From Erysipelotrichaceae bacterium (GTDB lineage Bacteria; Bacillota_I; Bacilli_A; Erysipelotrichales; Erysipelotrichaceae), in the NCBI GenBank assembly GCA_013334325.1, contig JAAXXT010000004.1:1-64000 (forward strand): DNA of 64,000 bases, given 5' to 3'. The position numbers and the translations under genes were made by a program. The notes under the pieces were generated by a model, which did no database searches, was not told the origin of the DNA, and saw only the letters and a list, made by a program, of their open reading frames with translations. Positions 52,867 through 62,324 of this stretch are shown here, piece by piece. Position 1 is the first letter of the stretch. The number at the start of each line of letters is the position of its first letter.

Positions 52867-54138
52867 CTAGAAAACTTGTATTTCTCCAGCTTCTCTTAGT
52901 CTGATCTGAATGAAACTACCTTCTCCAAATACACTGTTGTATTTGGATTTTAATGTGGGTGTTAGTGCTTTAGGAACAAAGAGTAAGATAGTTCCTGCGA
53001 ATCCTCCACCGTGTACCCTGAAGGCTCCTTTTCCACCTAATGCTTCTTCAGCCATCATTAAAGCTAAAGCGAGACCTTGTTTAGAGGAATGCTTATTCCA
53101 GACATTTTGAAGATGAATATGAGAGGATCTTCCAGAAGCTAAAATCAGATTTAGAAAGGCATCAATATTTGATGTATTAAGTGCTTCCATTAGATCCAAT
53201 ACTCTTTTGTTTTCTTGGAAGAAATGATGACCTCTTAGAATGATGCGAGTATCGAAAAGATCATTCAATCTTGGTAGTTGAGCATAAAAATCATCTGGGT
53301 TTACTCTAGATAAAGTGCTTTGATTAAAAGCCCCAGATAAAAGTTTACAGTCTTCAAATATCTCAGCATAATCACTAGACAGATCAGCGTGAGATCCTCC
53401 GCTTTGAACCAAGCAGATGTCATAGGGATCAAAGAGATTGTGACTGTCGATCTTATTTACTACTGGATTATTTTTATCGAAAAAATCAATGGCGCAAAAC
53501 CCTCCATGAGCGATGACCATTTGATCCATAAGTCCACAAGGTTTATTGAAATAATTGTTTTCTGTTTTCTGAGAAATAATCGCATAATCACTTGCGCTCA
53601 ATGTGCCCGATCCGTAATAGCTGTCTAAAATCTTGACCAGTAGAACTTCAATAGAAGCTGATGAGGATAAGCCTGAACCTGAAAAGACCGTGCTTTCTAT
53701 GTAGGCATCGAAACCTCCTACTTTACCAGTTGCCTCTTTGAAATAATGTGCTATCCCTCTAATCAATCCCATAGTAGTATAGTATTCATTCTCATCAATA
53801 CTAAGATCAAATAAATCGATAGGTTCAATCTCATAATCTTTAGATCTCACTCTGATGACGTTCTCATTGTTTCTTGAGGCGAAAGCGACACTATCCAGAT
53901 CAACTGTCATGGCTAAAACACGGCCTAATTGATGATCGGTGTGATTACCACCTACTTCTATTCGACCAGATGCACTGAATACATCTAGGGAGTCATGATT
54001 AAAAAGCGTCTCAAAATGAGTTGCCATCGATGAATATCGATTTTTTTGAAAAGAGACTTGTTCACTGCCATATAACTCAGTGAGTTGTTTAGTAGAGGCA
54101 TTACTTTGGATATAAGAGAGAAATTCTTTAGTTTTCAT
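52867..54138 (-). CDS. galK: galactokinase (GHMP kinase family)
   Basis: A 423-residue kinase. The galactokinase signature appears as SGRIEVGGNHTDHQLGRVLA (about 60-79), the variant with GGNHTDHQ rather than GEHTDYN that is common in low-G+C Gram-positives. The ATP loop is VFSGSGLSSSASIEVL (about 158-173), and the third motif is HGGGFAGTILLF near the C-terminus. It phosphorylates alpha-D-galactose at O1. AAGGTAAGGG precedes the ATG. Divergent from the response-regulator gene of the galactose sensor system. Confidence 0.9.
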   Translation of the reverse strand: MKTKEFLSYIQSNASTKQLTELYGSEQVSFQKNRYSSMATHFETLFNHDSLDVFSASGRIEVGGNHTDHQLGRVLAMTVDLDSVAFASRNNENVIRVRSKDYEIEPIDLFDLSIDENEYYTTMGLIRGIAHYFKEATGKVGGFDAYIESTVFSGSGLSSSASIEVLLVKILDSYYGSGTLSASDYAIISQKTENNYFNKPCGLMDQMVIAHGGFCAIDFFDKNNPVVNKIDSHNLFDPYDICLVQSGGSHADLSSDYAEIFEDCKLLSGAFNQSTLSRVNPDDFYAQLPRLNDLFDTRIILRGHHFFQENKRVLDLMEALNTSNIDAFLNLILASGRSSHIHLQNVWNKHSSKQGLALALMMAEEALGGKGAFRVHGGGFAGTILLFVPKALTPTLKSKYNSVFGEGSFIQIRLREAGEIQVF

Positions 54139-54324
54139 GGGTTACCCTTACCTTATGGTGATTGAAATCAGTATACCATTGAGAGCGCTATCAATAATTT
54201 ACGAAAAGTGAGACAAATGATATAAAATCTTGGGATGGTCCTTGTCCTTACTATCTAATCAGAGTCATTCATATTATAATGAGAATGATATAGCTAACCT
54301 TAGTGTTAGAAAACGGTGAATCAA

Positions 54325-55914
54325 ATGGATAGAGATTACACCATCCTTTTAGTGGATGATGAAGAAGAAGTTAGAAAGCGCATCATATCTAAAATCCATC
54401 CTGAATCAGGTTTTGAAGTCATTGGTCAAGCTGCCAATGGTTATGATGCGATCGATCTGATCGAAAAACTCAAACCGGATGTAGTCATTACGGATATTCG
54501 TATGCCTTTCGTAAATGGTATGGAGTTGGCTAAGATCATAAGTAAAGAACATCCTAAAACCAAGGTTGCTTTTATATCAGGATATGATGAATTTGAATAT
54601 GCAAAAGAAGCCATTGAACTCAATGTAGTCAGTTATCTTTCTAAACCAATCACTCAAGAAGAAGTGAATCATTTTCTTTCGAAACTGAAGTCAAGAATGG
54701 ATGAAGAATACCAAGCACTATTCAACCAAGAACGATTGGATGAAGTATATCAAGCTAATCTTCCAGCCTTGATAGAAAATCAATTCAACTCATTGCTTCA
54801 TTATTCCAACATCACTGAACAAGATCTACAGCGTTTTAAAGTTTTTGATATTGATCTTAGTATCGGATCTTTTACAGTTGGGATCATTGAAATCGATGCA
54901 GATGCAGATTTTCTAGAGATTGAATATTTACGAATCTTTTTACTGAACCTACTAAAGAAAAAATTTGAAGACTATAAAGATCTCTACTATATCAATAGTG
55001 GATTTGGGCTTATATTTATCATTCATCAAATGAGCATGAATGTAAAAGACATAGAGTCCAAGCTTTATGAAGTCGTTCTCACTAAGAAGCAATATTCAAA
55101 TATTCGGGTCCAAATTGGGGTGTCTGAAACTTTTGAGGATTTTAAATTGGTTTCTAGTAAGGTACTACAAGCTAAAAAGGCACTCTCCTATAGTAATTAC
55201 CTCAACATCGGAACCATCATTTACTATAAAGACATCACCACGAAAAAGAAGGTAGATTTGAAGCTTTCTAAAAGTGAAATCGATGAGATCAGTTATGTTA
55301 TTAAGTTTGGAACTGTAAAAGAAGTGGATGATCTGTTCGTAAACTTACTTAAGAATAAAGATATGCGTCAAGATTATCTTCTTAATAAACAATATTACCT
55401 GGTAAATCTAGCCCATATTTTTATAGAATTCGCCAATGGTCTTAATGTAGAGTTGGATGATATCCTAGAAGGAAACTTTTTTGATAAATTATCGGGATTT
55501 ACACAACTTCAAGATATGTTTAATTTCCTAAAGAAAATGGTCTTTGATTGTCGTGAAATGAACCTACATCGATCTAAGACATCAGCCAATCTACTCTTAG
55601 AAGAAGCGCTTTTGTATTTAAATACGAACTATACAAATCCAAATATTTCGATGGAGTTTGTATGTGATGATCTTGGCATCAGTATATCTTATCTAAGTAA
55701 TCTCTTTAAGAAGATAGAGGATACCACTTTCAACAAGTATTTGGTTAAGACTCGAATGGAAAAAGCAATGGAACTTTTAAAGTTCAGCGATGATAAGATC
55801 TATGAAGTTGCCAATCAAGTCGGCTACAATGACATCTATTATTTTAGCTACAGTTTTAAGAAATATACGGGGCTTTCTCCAAAGGAGTATCGTCATGATC
55901 AAAAGACTGAATGA
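54325..55914 (+). CDS. YesN-type AraC-family response regulator
   Basis: About 530 residues; the ATG at 54325 is taken, though a GTG at 54316 is possible, and neither has a strong ribosome site. The receiver domain has LLVDDEEEVRKR, phospho-Asp in VVITDIRMPFVNG (about 54) and Lys in VSYLSKPIT. A long middle region (about 130-420) links to two AraC helix-turn-helix units (VCDDLGISISYLSNLFKKI; VGYNDIYYFSYSFKKYTG). First gene of a regulator-kinase-binding protein unit that precedes mglBAC; it presumably activates that promoter when galactose is bound outside. Confidence 0.92.
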   Translation: MDRDYTILLVDDEEEVRKRIISKIHPESGFEVIGQAANGYDAIDLIEKLKPDVVITDIRMPFVNGMELAKIISKEHPKTKVAFISGYDEFEYAKEAIELNVVSYLSKPITQEEVNHFLSKLKSRMDEEYQALFNQERLDEVYQANLPALIENQFNSLLHYSNITEQDLQRFKVFDIDLSIGSFTVGIIEIDADADFLEIEYLRIFLLNLLKKKFEDYKDLYYINSGFGLIFIIHQMSMNVKDIESKLYEVVLTKKQYSNIRVQIGVSETFEDFKLVSSKVLQAKKALSYSNYLNIGTIIYYKDITTKKKVDLKLSKSEIDEISYVIKFGTVKEVDDLFVNLLKNKDMRQDYLLNKQYYLVNLAHIFIEFANGLNVELDDILEGNFFDKLSGFTQLQDMFNFLKKMVFDCREMNLHRSKTSANLLLEEALLYLNTNYTNPNISMEFVCDDLGISISYLSNLFKKIEDTTFNKYLVKTRMEKAMELLKFSDDKIYEVANQVGYNDIYYFSYSFKKYTGLSPKEYRHDQKTE

Positions 55915-57622
55915 GTTATCGATTGGGAAGTCTATCTTCATAACGATCCTCATTTTTACAGGTTTTTTGACCATATCTACAATTCTCTCAAATCAACTGA
56001 TTTTCGATAGAACGGATCGTCTTATTGAGAGCACTTCTAAAGAAATCAATAAGCAAGTTATTATGAACTATGAGAATTATTTAAGTAATATGATTGGGAT
56101 ATCGAATTCATTACAGGAATACATCATCGATACAACACAGGCCAATGACTTTGAGGAATTGTCTCGTTTGTTTGTATTGACCACAAATATTGAAAAAAAT
56201 ATTCTTAATGTGGCTTTGATCTCAGATGATGGACTATTGGTAGCCTCAAGCGTTGACGTTAAAATCAATCCTAATATTTTAGATATCGAATGGTTTCTTG
56301 AAGCTAAGAAAACACCAGACATCCATCATTTTAGTGGTTTACACACTGAAAACTTCTTTATGTTAGGGAAGAAAGAAGTATTTACTGTTTCTAAAAGCGT
56401 TCAGTATTTTGTGAATAATGTTGCCACCAGAGGGGTATTGATGATAGACATCGATACCAGTAATTTTAAGACCTTGGCTCAACAAACCAATCTAGGTGAA
56501 AAGGGTCATATCGTAATCGCATCTCAAGGAGAAAAGGTTATTTATTCCTCTGATCCTTTATGTTATGGAGATGATTGTACCTCTGCAGAGATACTTAAGG
56601 AAATAGGCTTAGGTGGTCGCTTGGTTAAATGGAATAATCTAAACATGTATGTCAATGTGAATACTATAAGAGATACTCGATGGAAGATCGCCACCTTTAT
56701 CAACGTCAATGAGATAGTTTCTACCAAAGCAGACATCCTAATTCGTTTGATTTTGATTTTTGCTTTAACTTTACTTACGACCTCACTTATTTCTTCATAT
56801 TTCACCCGAAGAATCACACTTCCTATGAATACCCTGAAAAGTCATATTGCTTTGATAGAAAAAGGTGATTTTGAATCCAGAGTTCATGTCTCAGGCTTAA
56901 AAGAAGTTACACTTTTAGCTGAAGCATTCAATACAATGAGTAATCGTATTAGAGAACTGATGGATAAGGTGTTTACTGAACAAAATGAAAAACGAAAGAC
57001 CCAATTCATTGCCTTACAGAATCAGATCAATCCTCATTTTCTATATAATACTTTAGATTCTATTGTCTCTTTAAGTGAAAACAATCGAAACAAAGATGTA
57101 GAAAATGCCATTATCGCGTTATCTAAATTCTTTAGGATGAGTATTTCCAATGAGATGAATTTGGTAGAGTTAAAAGATGAGATTGAGCACGTTAGAAACT
57201 ATTTACTGATTCAACAGATCCGTTATCAAAATACCTTCGTCTTTGATTTTGAGATCGATGAGGAGATCCTTCATCACAAAGTCATCAAGCTATCGCTTCA
57301 ACCTTTAGTAGAGAACGCCATCTTGCATGGTATTCATCCAGATGATGAGTATTCAACCATATTGATCAAAGGCTACGCCAAAGATAATTTCCTTTATATT
57401 GAAGTATTCAATGAAGGATATGGTATCTCTAAAGAACGTATTCAAGAGATCCATTCTATGATCCAATCCAATCAGAATACTTCCAGTATGGGGCTTAAGA
57501 ATGTCTATCAACGATTAAAACTATACTATGGTGATCAAGCAGATCTTATCTTAGAAAGTGAATTGGATGAATATACAAAAGTCATTATGAAGATGCCTTT
57601 GGGAATGGAGGAATCACTATGA
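55895..57622 (+). CDS. YesM-type sensor histidine kinase with dCache-like ectodomain
   Basis: A 575-residue kinase from the ATG at 55895 (AAAGGAGTATC ahead, within the regulator gene, 20-base overlap). Segments at about 11-32 and 285-305 enclose a ~250-residue sensor domain of Cache type (VALISDDGLLVASS; HFSGLHTENFF). HAMP follows, then His_kinase with the phospho-His in NQINPHFLYNTLDS (about 385) and HATPase (LQPLVENAILHGI; SMGLKNVYQRL). It overlaps the binding-protein gene by 4 bases. A periplasmic-type protein encoded next may deliver the sugar signal to its ectodomain. Confidence 0.92.
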   Translation: MIKRLNELSIGKSIFITILIFTGFLTISTILSNQLIFDRTDRLIESTSKEINKQVIMNYENYLSNMIGISNSLQEYIIDTTQANDFEELSRLFVLTTNIEKNILNVALISDDGLLVASSVDVKINPNILDIEWFLEAKKTPDIHHFSGLHTENFFMLGKKEVFTVSKSVQYFVNNVATRGVLMIDIDTSNFKTLAQQTNLGEKGHIVIASQGEKVIYSSDPLCYGDDCTSAEILKEIGLGGRLVKWNNLNMYVNVNTIRDTRWKIATFINVNEIVSTKADILIRLILIFALTLLTTSLISSYFTRRITLPMNTLKSHIALIEKGDFESRVHVSGLKEVTLLAEAFNTMSNRIRELMDKVFTEQNEKRKTQFIALQNQINPHFLYNTLDSIVSLSENNRNKDVENAIIALSKFFRMSISNEMNLVELKDEIEHVRNYLLIQQIRYQNTFVFDFEIDEEILHHKVIKLSLQPLVENAILHGIHPDDEYSTILIKGYAKDNFLYIEVFNEGYGISKERIQEIHSMIQSNQNTSSMGLKNVYQRLKLYYGDQADLILESELDEYTKVIMKMPLGMEESL

Positions 57623-58626
57623 AGCGTTTCATTATTATTGTCCTATTTTTATTAAATGGTTGTAGTAGTCCAATAGAAACCGTACCTTTATTCATCTATG
57701 ATGGCAATGATGCCTACATCAAAGAATTTGAGAAGAAGATCCAAAGCGTAGATCAAGATGATTTCCTCATCAAGACCTATGTGAGTCAAAACTCTCAGAT
57801 CATCCAGAATGAACAAATCGATCAAGCTTTTAAAGAAAAACATCCTCTATTGATCATCAATCCAGTAGATAGATTAAGTGTATACGCCATCATTGAGAAG
57901 GCTAAACAATCCAATACCACGATTATTTTCTTTAATCGTGAACCTTTAGCTTCTGACTTAGCAGCCTATGATAAAGCATTTTATGTAGGTGCAGATGCTA
58001 CCCAATCCGCTGAGCTTCAAGCCAGTCTAATCATGGATCTGTTTGGGAATGATCCAAAAAATCTAAACAAATTTGATAAGAACCATGATGGGATCATCCA
58101 AGCCTTGATTCTAAAAGGTGAACAAGGTCATCAAGATGCGGAAGCCAGAACGAAGTTCGTTATAGAACGATTGACCGTTGCTGGATATCAAGTTGAAGTC
58201 TTAGACATCGTCATCGCCAATTGGGATAGAGACATCGCTTATGGTTTGATGGATGGATTATTGGATGAGTATAGAGAATCTATGGAACTATTGATTTCCA
58301 ATAATGATGCGATGGCACTTGGTGCCATTCAACGAATGAAAGAAAAATTAGTGTTTGATGACACCAATAAAAATGGGGTCATTGATCGCGATAGTGAACC
58401 ATGGGTACCTGTCGTTGGGATAGATGGGATCACTGCAGCCATAGACTCGATCAAATCAGGTTATCTTTATGGTACTGTCAAAAACGATTCTCAAAATATG
58501 GCCTTGATCATCATTGAGTTATCGAAGTGGTTATTAGAAGAGAAATCACTCGTTGACTTTCCTTATGAGATCACCAACGGTAAATATGTGTGGGTTAATT
58601 ATCAAAAAATGACCCTTGATGAATAG
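57619..58626 (+). CDS. galactose-binding-like lipoprotein of a three-component sensor
   Basis: A 335-residue lipoprotein. Signal peptide 1-16 with lipobox LNGC. The type I periplasmic-binding fold matches the galactose/glucose-binding MglB group, including the calcium loop DKNHDGIIQ (about 152-160), GEQGHQDAEART and NNDAMALGAIQ. A further DTNKNGVIDRD loop near residue 248 is EF-hand-like. Its start overlaps the kinase stop (ATGA), and no permease or ATPase is in this unit, so it is likely a sensory receptor rather than a transport protein. The actual transport protein, MglB, is encoded 108 bp downstream. Confidence 0.85.
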   Translation: MKRFIIIVLFLLNGCSSPIETVPLFIYDGNDAYIKEFEKKIQSVDQDDFLIKTYVSQNSQIIQNEQIDQAFKEKHPLLIINPVDRLSVYAIIEKAKQSNTTIIFFNREPLASDLAAYDKAFYVGADATQSAELQASLIMDLFGNDPKNLNKFDKNHDGIIQALILKGEQGHQDAEARTKFVIERLTVAGYQVEVLDIVIANWDRDIAYGLMDGLLDEYRESMELLISNNDAMALGAIQRMKEKLVFDDTNKNGVIDRDSEPWVPVVGIDGITAAIDSIKSGYLYGTVKNDSQNMALIIIELSKWLLEEKSLVDFPYEITNGKYVWVNYQKMTLDE

Positions 58627-58634
58627 ATTTTGAA

Positions 58635-58654
58635 TTGTGAGTAATATTTCACAA
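58635..58654. promoter_or_regulatory. TTGTGA-N8-TCACAA inverted repeat upstream of mglB
   Basis: Perfect 6-bp arms spaced by 8 bp, just past the stop codon of the binding-protein gene and 44 bp before the mglB -10. It looks like a CRP/FNR-type site with a widened spacer. It may equally be a binding site for the AraC-type regulator or a weak hairpin. Confidence 0.4.
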
Positions 58655-58674
58655 AAACAGTATCGTTTATTCAA

Positions 58675-58729
58675 TGTTATGTAAGGGCTTACTTTTCTAT
58701 AATGAAAATGTGTAATCTACACAGGAGGA
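58675..58729 (+). promoter_or_regulatory. mglB promoter with GTAAG-GG-CTTAC palindrome
   Basis: TATAAT (58698-58703) has a poor -35 (TGTTAT, 58675-58680) at 17-bp spacing, the expected form for an activator-dependent promoter. GTAAG-GG-CTTAC (58681-58692) fills the spacer. A strong CAGGAGG follows at 58722-58728 ahead of the mglB ATG. Confidence 0.65.
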
Positions 58730-58733
58730 ATAA

Positions 58734-59717
58734 ATGAAAAAGTTTTTGCTCTTAGTCGCATTAACCGCATTGGTTTTGGGCAGTTTCACTGCTTGTACTG
58801 CTAAACCAAAAGGACCAGTCAAAGTAGGTATCGCCATCTATAAGTTTGATGACACCTTCATGACAAATTATCGTACCGAAATGGGAACCTATTTGAAATC
58901 ATTGGAAACAACTGATACCAAATATGAAATCACCGTTACCGACGGTAAGAATGATCAAGCAACACAAACTGAACAAATCGACAGTTTCATTGCTCAATCT
59001 TATGATGTATTGATTATCAATTTAGTAGATTTAACTGCAGCCGGCGCTATTATTGCTAAGGTAAAAGCAGCAGGTATCCCTACTGTATTCATTAATCGTC
59101 AACCTTCCGTAGCTGATATGGCCCTTTGGGACAAGATCACTTACGTTGGTGCAAAAGCTGAAGATTCAGGGACCTATCAAGGCGAAATCGCTTTGGACCT
59201 CTGGAATGCTGCTGGATCAACAATGGACAAAAATGGTGATGGTATCCTTCAATATGTAATGTTGATGGGCCAAGCTATCCACCAAGATGCTGCTTTACGT
59301 ACAGAATATTCAATCAAAAAATTAGTAGATGCTGGCGTTAAAGTTGAAAAATTGTTTGAAGAACGTGCTAACTGGAACCGTGACGAAGGTCAGGTCCAAA
59401 TGGCTTCCGCTATTGCTCAATACGGAGACAAGATTGAAGTTGTCTTTGGAAACAATGATGACATGGCTTTAGGTGCTATCCAAGCATTAAAGGCTGCCAA
59501 TATGGTCGTTCCTGTAATCGGTGTTGATGCTACTGCTCCTGCATTGGATTCTATTGGATTGGGTGATTTGGCTGGAACTGTCTTGAATGACAGCGTTGGT
59601 CAGGCACACACTTCAGTCGACAAAGCGTTAGCCTTGTTAAAGGGTGATACTCTTGTTAAAGAATACTGGGTTCCTTATGTTAAGGTTACTCCAGAAAATT
59701 TCGAAGATTTTAAATAA
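58734..59717 (+). CDS. mglB: galactose/methyl-galactoside ABC transporter substrate-binding lipoprotein
   Basis: A 327-residue lipoprotein with lipobox FTAC (Cys about 21). The mature part starts VKVGIAIYKFDDTFM, close to MglB. Calcium loop DKNGDGILQ (about 163-171), sugar-site motifs VTDGKNDQATQ, RQPSVADMALW, NNDDMALGAIQAL and PVIGVDATAPALD. Codon use here is richer in highly used codons than in the neighbouring regulator genes, as expected for an abundant protein. CAGGAGGAATAA precedes the ATG. A 15-bp hairpin after the stop likely protects this transcript end. Confidence 0.92.
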   Translation: MKKFLLLVALTALVLGSFTACTAKPKGPVKVGIAIYKFDDTFMTNYRTEMGTYLKSLETTDTKYEITVTDGKNDQATQTEQIDSFIAQSYDVLIINLVDLTAAGAIIAKVKAAGIPTVFINRQPSVADMALWDKITYVGAKAEDSGTYQGEIALDLWNAAGSTMDKNGDGILQYVMLMGQAIHQDAALRTEYSIKKLVDAGVKVEKLFEERANWNRDEGQVQMASAIAQYGDKIEVVFGNNDDMALGAIQALKAANMVVPVIGVDATAPALDSIGLGDLAGTVLNDSVGQAHTSVDKALALLKGDTLVKEYWVPYVKVTPENFEDFK

Positions 59718-59730
59718 GCTTAACTGATCC

Positions 59731-59766
59731 AGAAAATCAAGTGTGGTCAAACACACTTGATTTTCT
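59731..59766 (+). terminator. 15-bp mglB-mglA intercistronic hairpin
   Basis: AGAAAATCAAGTGTG and its exact complement CACACTTGATTTTCT enclose a 6-nt loop, ending 22 bp before the mglA start. T-run absent after the stem, so it may be a partial terminator or 3'-end protector that keeps mglB mRNA above mglAC. Confidence 0.8.
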
Positions 59767-59787
59767 ATCTCGTTAGAAAGAGGTTAT

Positions 59788-61305
59788 ATGCAACATCTCG
59801 ATATTATATTAGCCATGAATCATGTCAGTAAAAGTTTTCCTGGGGTAAAAGCATTGGATGATGTGTCTTTTCACGTTAGACGTGGCACAGTACATGCTTT
59901 AATGGGTGAAAACGGAGCTGGAAAATCCACATTAATGAAATGTCTCTTTGGGATCTACTCCTTAGATGAGGGTGAGATTCTATTTGACGGTAAACAAGTT
60001 CATTTTCATAATCCTGAAGATGCTCTCAAAGCTGGGATTTCTATGATTCATCAAGAACTACAACCGATACCTTATCGAAACATCGCAGAAAACCTTTGGG
60101 TAGGACGTTATCCAACCAAAAAGATTCTAGGTTTATTCTCTATTGTCGATCACAAGCAAATGAAAAAGAGTTCAGAAGATCTGTTAAAGAGAGTTGGGCT
60201 AAATCTTAATCCAAATACCTTACTAAAAGAACTCTCTGTATCTCAAATCCAGTCGATCGAAATTGCGAAAGCCATTTCATATAATGCCAAAGTCATTATT
60301 ATGGATGAACCTACATCATCCTTAACTCAAGCTGAAGTTAATCAGTTGTTTGAGATCATTACTACCTTAAAGAATCTTGGTGTATCCATTATCTATATCT
60401 CTCATAAGATGGAAGAGATTTTAAAGATCTCAGATGAAGTAACCATCATGAGAGATGGGAAGTACATTGGAACATGGTTGTCTAAGGAATTAACGATGGA
60501 GAAAATCATTAAGAGTATGGTTGGACGTGAATTGACTAATCTATATCCTCCTAAAACAAATGTACCAGGCGAAGTCTCTTTTGAAGTCAAGGACTTAAGT
60601 TCTACAAATCCAAAGTCTTTTAAGAATATTTCGTTTAGTGCCCATCGAGGTGAAATATTTGGTATTGGAGGCTTGGTTGGAGCGCAAAGAACTGAACTCG
60701 TTGAAGGGATATTCGGTCTTCGATCCATCAAGTCAGGTGAAATATATTTACATAACAAAAAGATAGATATCAAACAACCTCACAGTGCTGTTAAGCAGGG
60801 TCTCGCTTTGGTTACAGAAGATCGTAGAGGCAATGGAATCTTTGGCGTATTATCGGTAAGAGATAATGTCGCTGTGGCTTCTTTAGATGAATTCGTCCAA
60901 TTTCACTTCATGCTTAATAATGCTAAACTCAACCAATTGGCTGAAACCAACATTAAGAAGCTAAGCATTAAAACCCCTAGCACAAAAACTAAAATTCAAA
61001 CCCTATCAGGGGGTAATCAACAAAAGGTTATCATCTCAAGATGGTTGGCAGTCAATCCAGATATCTTCATTCTTGATGAACCTACTCGAGGAATTGATGT
61101 TGGTGCCAAATACGAAATCTACAGCATCATGCTAGATCTTGCCAACCAAGGTAAGACCATCATCATGATCAGCTCAGAGATGTCAGAGTTATTGGGAATC
61201 AGTGATAGGATCATGGTTATGTGTGAAGGTAGATTAAGTGGAATACTCGATCGTTCAGATGCAAATCAAGAAAAGATCATGGCTCTGGCGACAGCGTACA
61301 TGTAA
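59788..61305 (+). CDS. mglA: galactose ABC transporter ATP-binding protein (two ATPase domains)
   Basis: A 505-residue ATPase with two nucleotide-binding domains. The first has the full set: GENGAGKSTLMK Walker A, LSVSQIQSIEIAKA signature, VIIMDEPTSSLT Walker B and YISHKMEEI. The second has a weaker Walker A (GGLVGAQRTELVEG) but a good signature (LSGGNQQKVIISRWL) and Walker B (IFILDEPTRGIDVG). This asymmetry is normal for the sugar class (MglA/RbsA). AAAGAGG precedes the ATG. It energises uptake through MglC. Confidence 0.93.
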   Translation: MQHLDIILAMNHVSKSFPGVKALDDVSFHVRRGTVHALMGENGAGKSTLMKCLFGIYSLDEGEILFDGKQVHFHNPEDALKAGISMIHQELQPIPYRNIAENLWVGRYPTKKILGLFSIVDHKQMKKSSEDLLKRVGLNLNPNTLLKELSVSQIQSIEIAKAISYNAKVIIMDEPTSSLTQAEVNQLFEIITTLKNLGVSIIYISHKMEEILKISDEVTIMRDGKYIGTWLSKELTMEKIIKSMVGRELTNLYPPKTNVPGEVSFEVKDLSSTNPKSFKNISFSAHRGEIFGIGGLVGAQRTELVEGIFGLRSIKSGEIYLHNKKIDIKQPHSAVKQGLALVTEDRRGNGIFGVLSVRDNVAVASLDEFVQFHFMLNNAKLNQLAETNIKKLSIKTPSTKTKIQTLSGGNQQKVIISRWLAVNPDIFILDEPTRGIDVGAKYEIYSIMLDLANQGKTIIMISSEMSELLGISDRIMVMCEGRLSGILDRSDANQEKIMALATAYM

Positions 61306-61315
61306 GGAGAAAATC

Positions 61316-62317
61316 ATGAAAAAATTCTTAAATAATTTCAAAGGTCCTAACTTAAAGAACACCTTAGTAGACAATGCCATGTATCTCATTTTGTTAAGCA
61401 TATTGGTGTCGGTATCAATTGCTCAACCATTGTTTCTATCAGCAAATAATCTCACCAATATTTTAATGAACTCATCGATCCGAATCCTTATCGCCTTAGG
61501 CGTCAGCGGTGCCCTTATTACGCGTGGTACTGACTTATCCGCGGGGAGAATCGTAGGTGTAGGGGCTGTTATAGGGGGGACCTTGTTGCAACGTCCTGAC
61601 TATGCGGCTAAGTTTTTTCCAGGATTGGCAGATATGCCCGTCTTAGGCATACTATTGCTCGCTGTAACGATCACAGCCCTTATCGGTTTAGTGAATGGAT
61701 TGGTCATCTCTTATCTGCATGTACCTCCGTTTATCGCAACCTTAGGGATGCAATCTATATTGTATGGGTTGGCATTGATCTATACCAAATCTCAACCGAT
61801 TGGGGGCTTGAAAGATGATTATACTTATCTTGCCTCTGGAAGAATTGCTAATATACCTATCCTGATTATAATAGCTATTGCGATGATTGTGGTTATGTGG
61901 TTCTTATTGAATATGACCAAATTTGGTAAATATATCTATGCCATTGGTGGTAATGAATCCGCTGCTGAAGTCGCAGGGGTCAACATCAAATGGACAAAGA
62001 TTAGAGTTTATATCCTCGCAGGTTTGTTTTATGGTTTGGCTGGTTTCTTGCTTGCTGCAAAAAGCGGTGGGGCTACAGCCAACTATGGTATCGGATATGA
62101 ATTGGAAGCCATTGCTGCATGTACGATCGGTGGTGTAAGTACCGCTGGTGGTGTAGGTAAGATCCAAGGTATCGTATCTGGGGTCTTGGTCTTCGAAATG
62201 TTGAAAACAAGTTTACAGTTCTTACGTGTACCTTCAGATCTACAATATGTTGCGATCGGTACAGTCATCGTTATCGCTGTTGCCATAGATATTCGTAAGT
62301 ATCTTGCAAAGAAATAA
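61316..62317 (+). CDS. mglC: galactose ABC transporter permease
   Basis: A 333-residue membrane protein from the ATG at 61316, which follows TAAGGAGAAAATC ten bases after the mglA stop; the frame is open inside mglA without a better start. About ten segments. Family motifs: ALGVSGALITRGTDLSAGRIVG (about 62-83), YAIGGNESAAEVAGVN (about 206-221) and TIGGVSTAGGVGKIQGI (about 265-281). It closes the mglBAC set, followed by a terminator. Confidence 0.93.
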   Translation: MKKFLNNFKGPNLKNTLVDNAMYLILLSILVSVSIAQPLFLSANNLTNILMNSSIRILIALGVSGALITRGTDLSAGRIVGVGAVIGGTLLQRPDYAAKFFPGLADMPVLGILLLAVTITALIGLVNGLVISYLHVPPFIATLGMQSILYGLALIYTKSQPIGGLKDDYTYLASGRIANIPILIIIAIAMIVVMWFLLNMTKFGKYIYAIGGNESAAEVAGVNIKWTKIRVYILAGLFYGLAGFLLAAKSGGATANYGIGYELEAIAACTIGGVSTAGGVGKIQGIVSGVLVFEMLKTSLQFLRVPSDLQYVAIGTVIVIAVAIDIRKYLAKK

Positions 62318-62324
62318 AAACATG

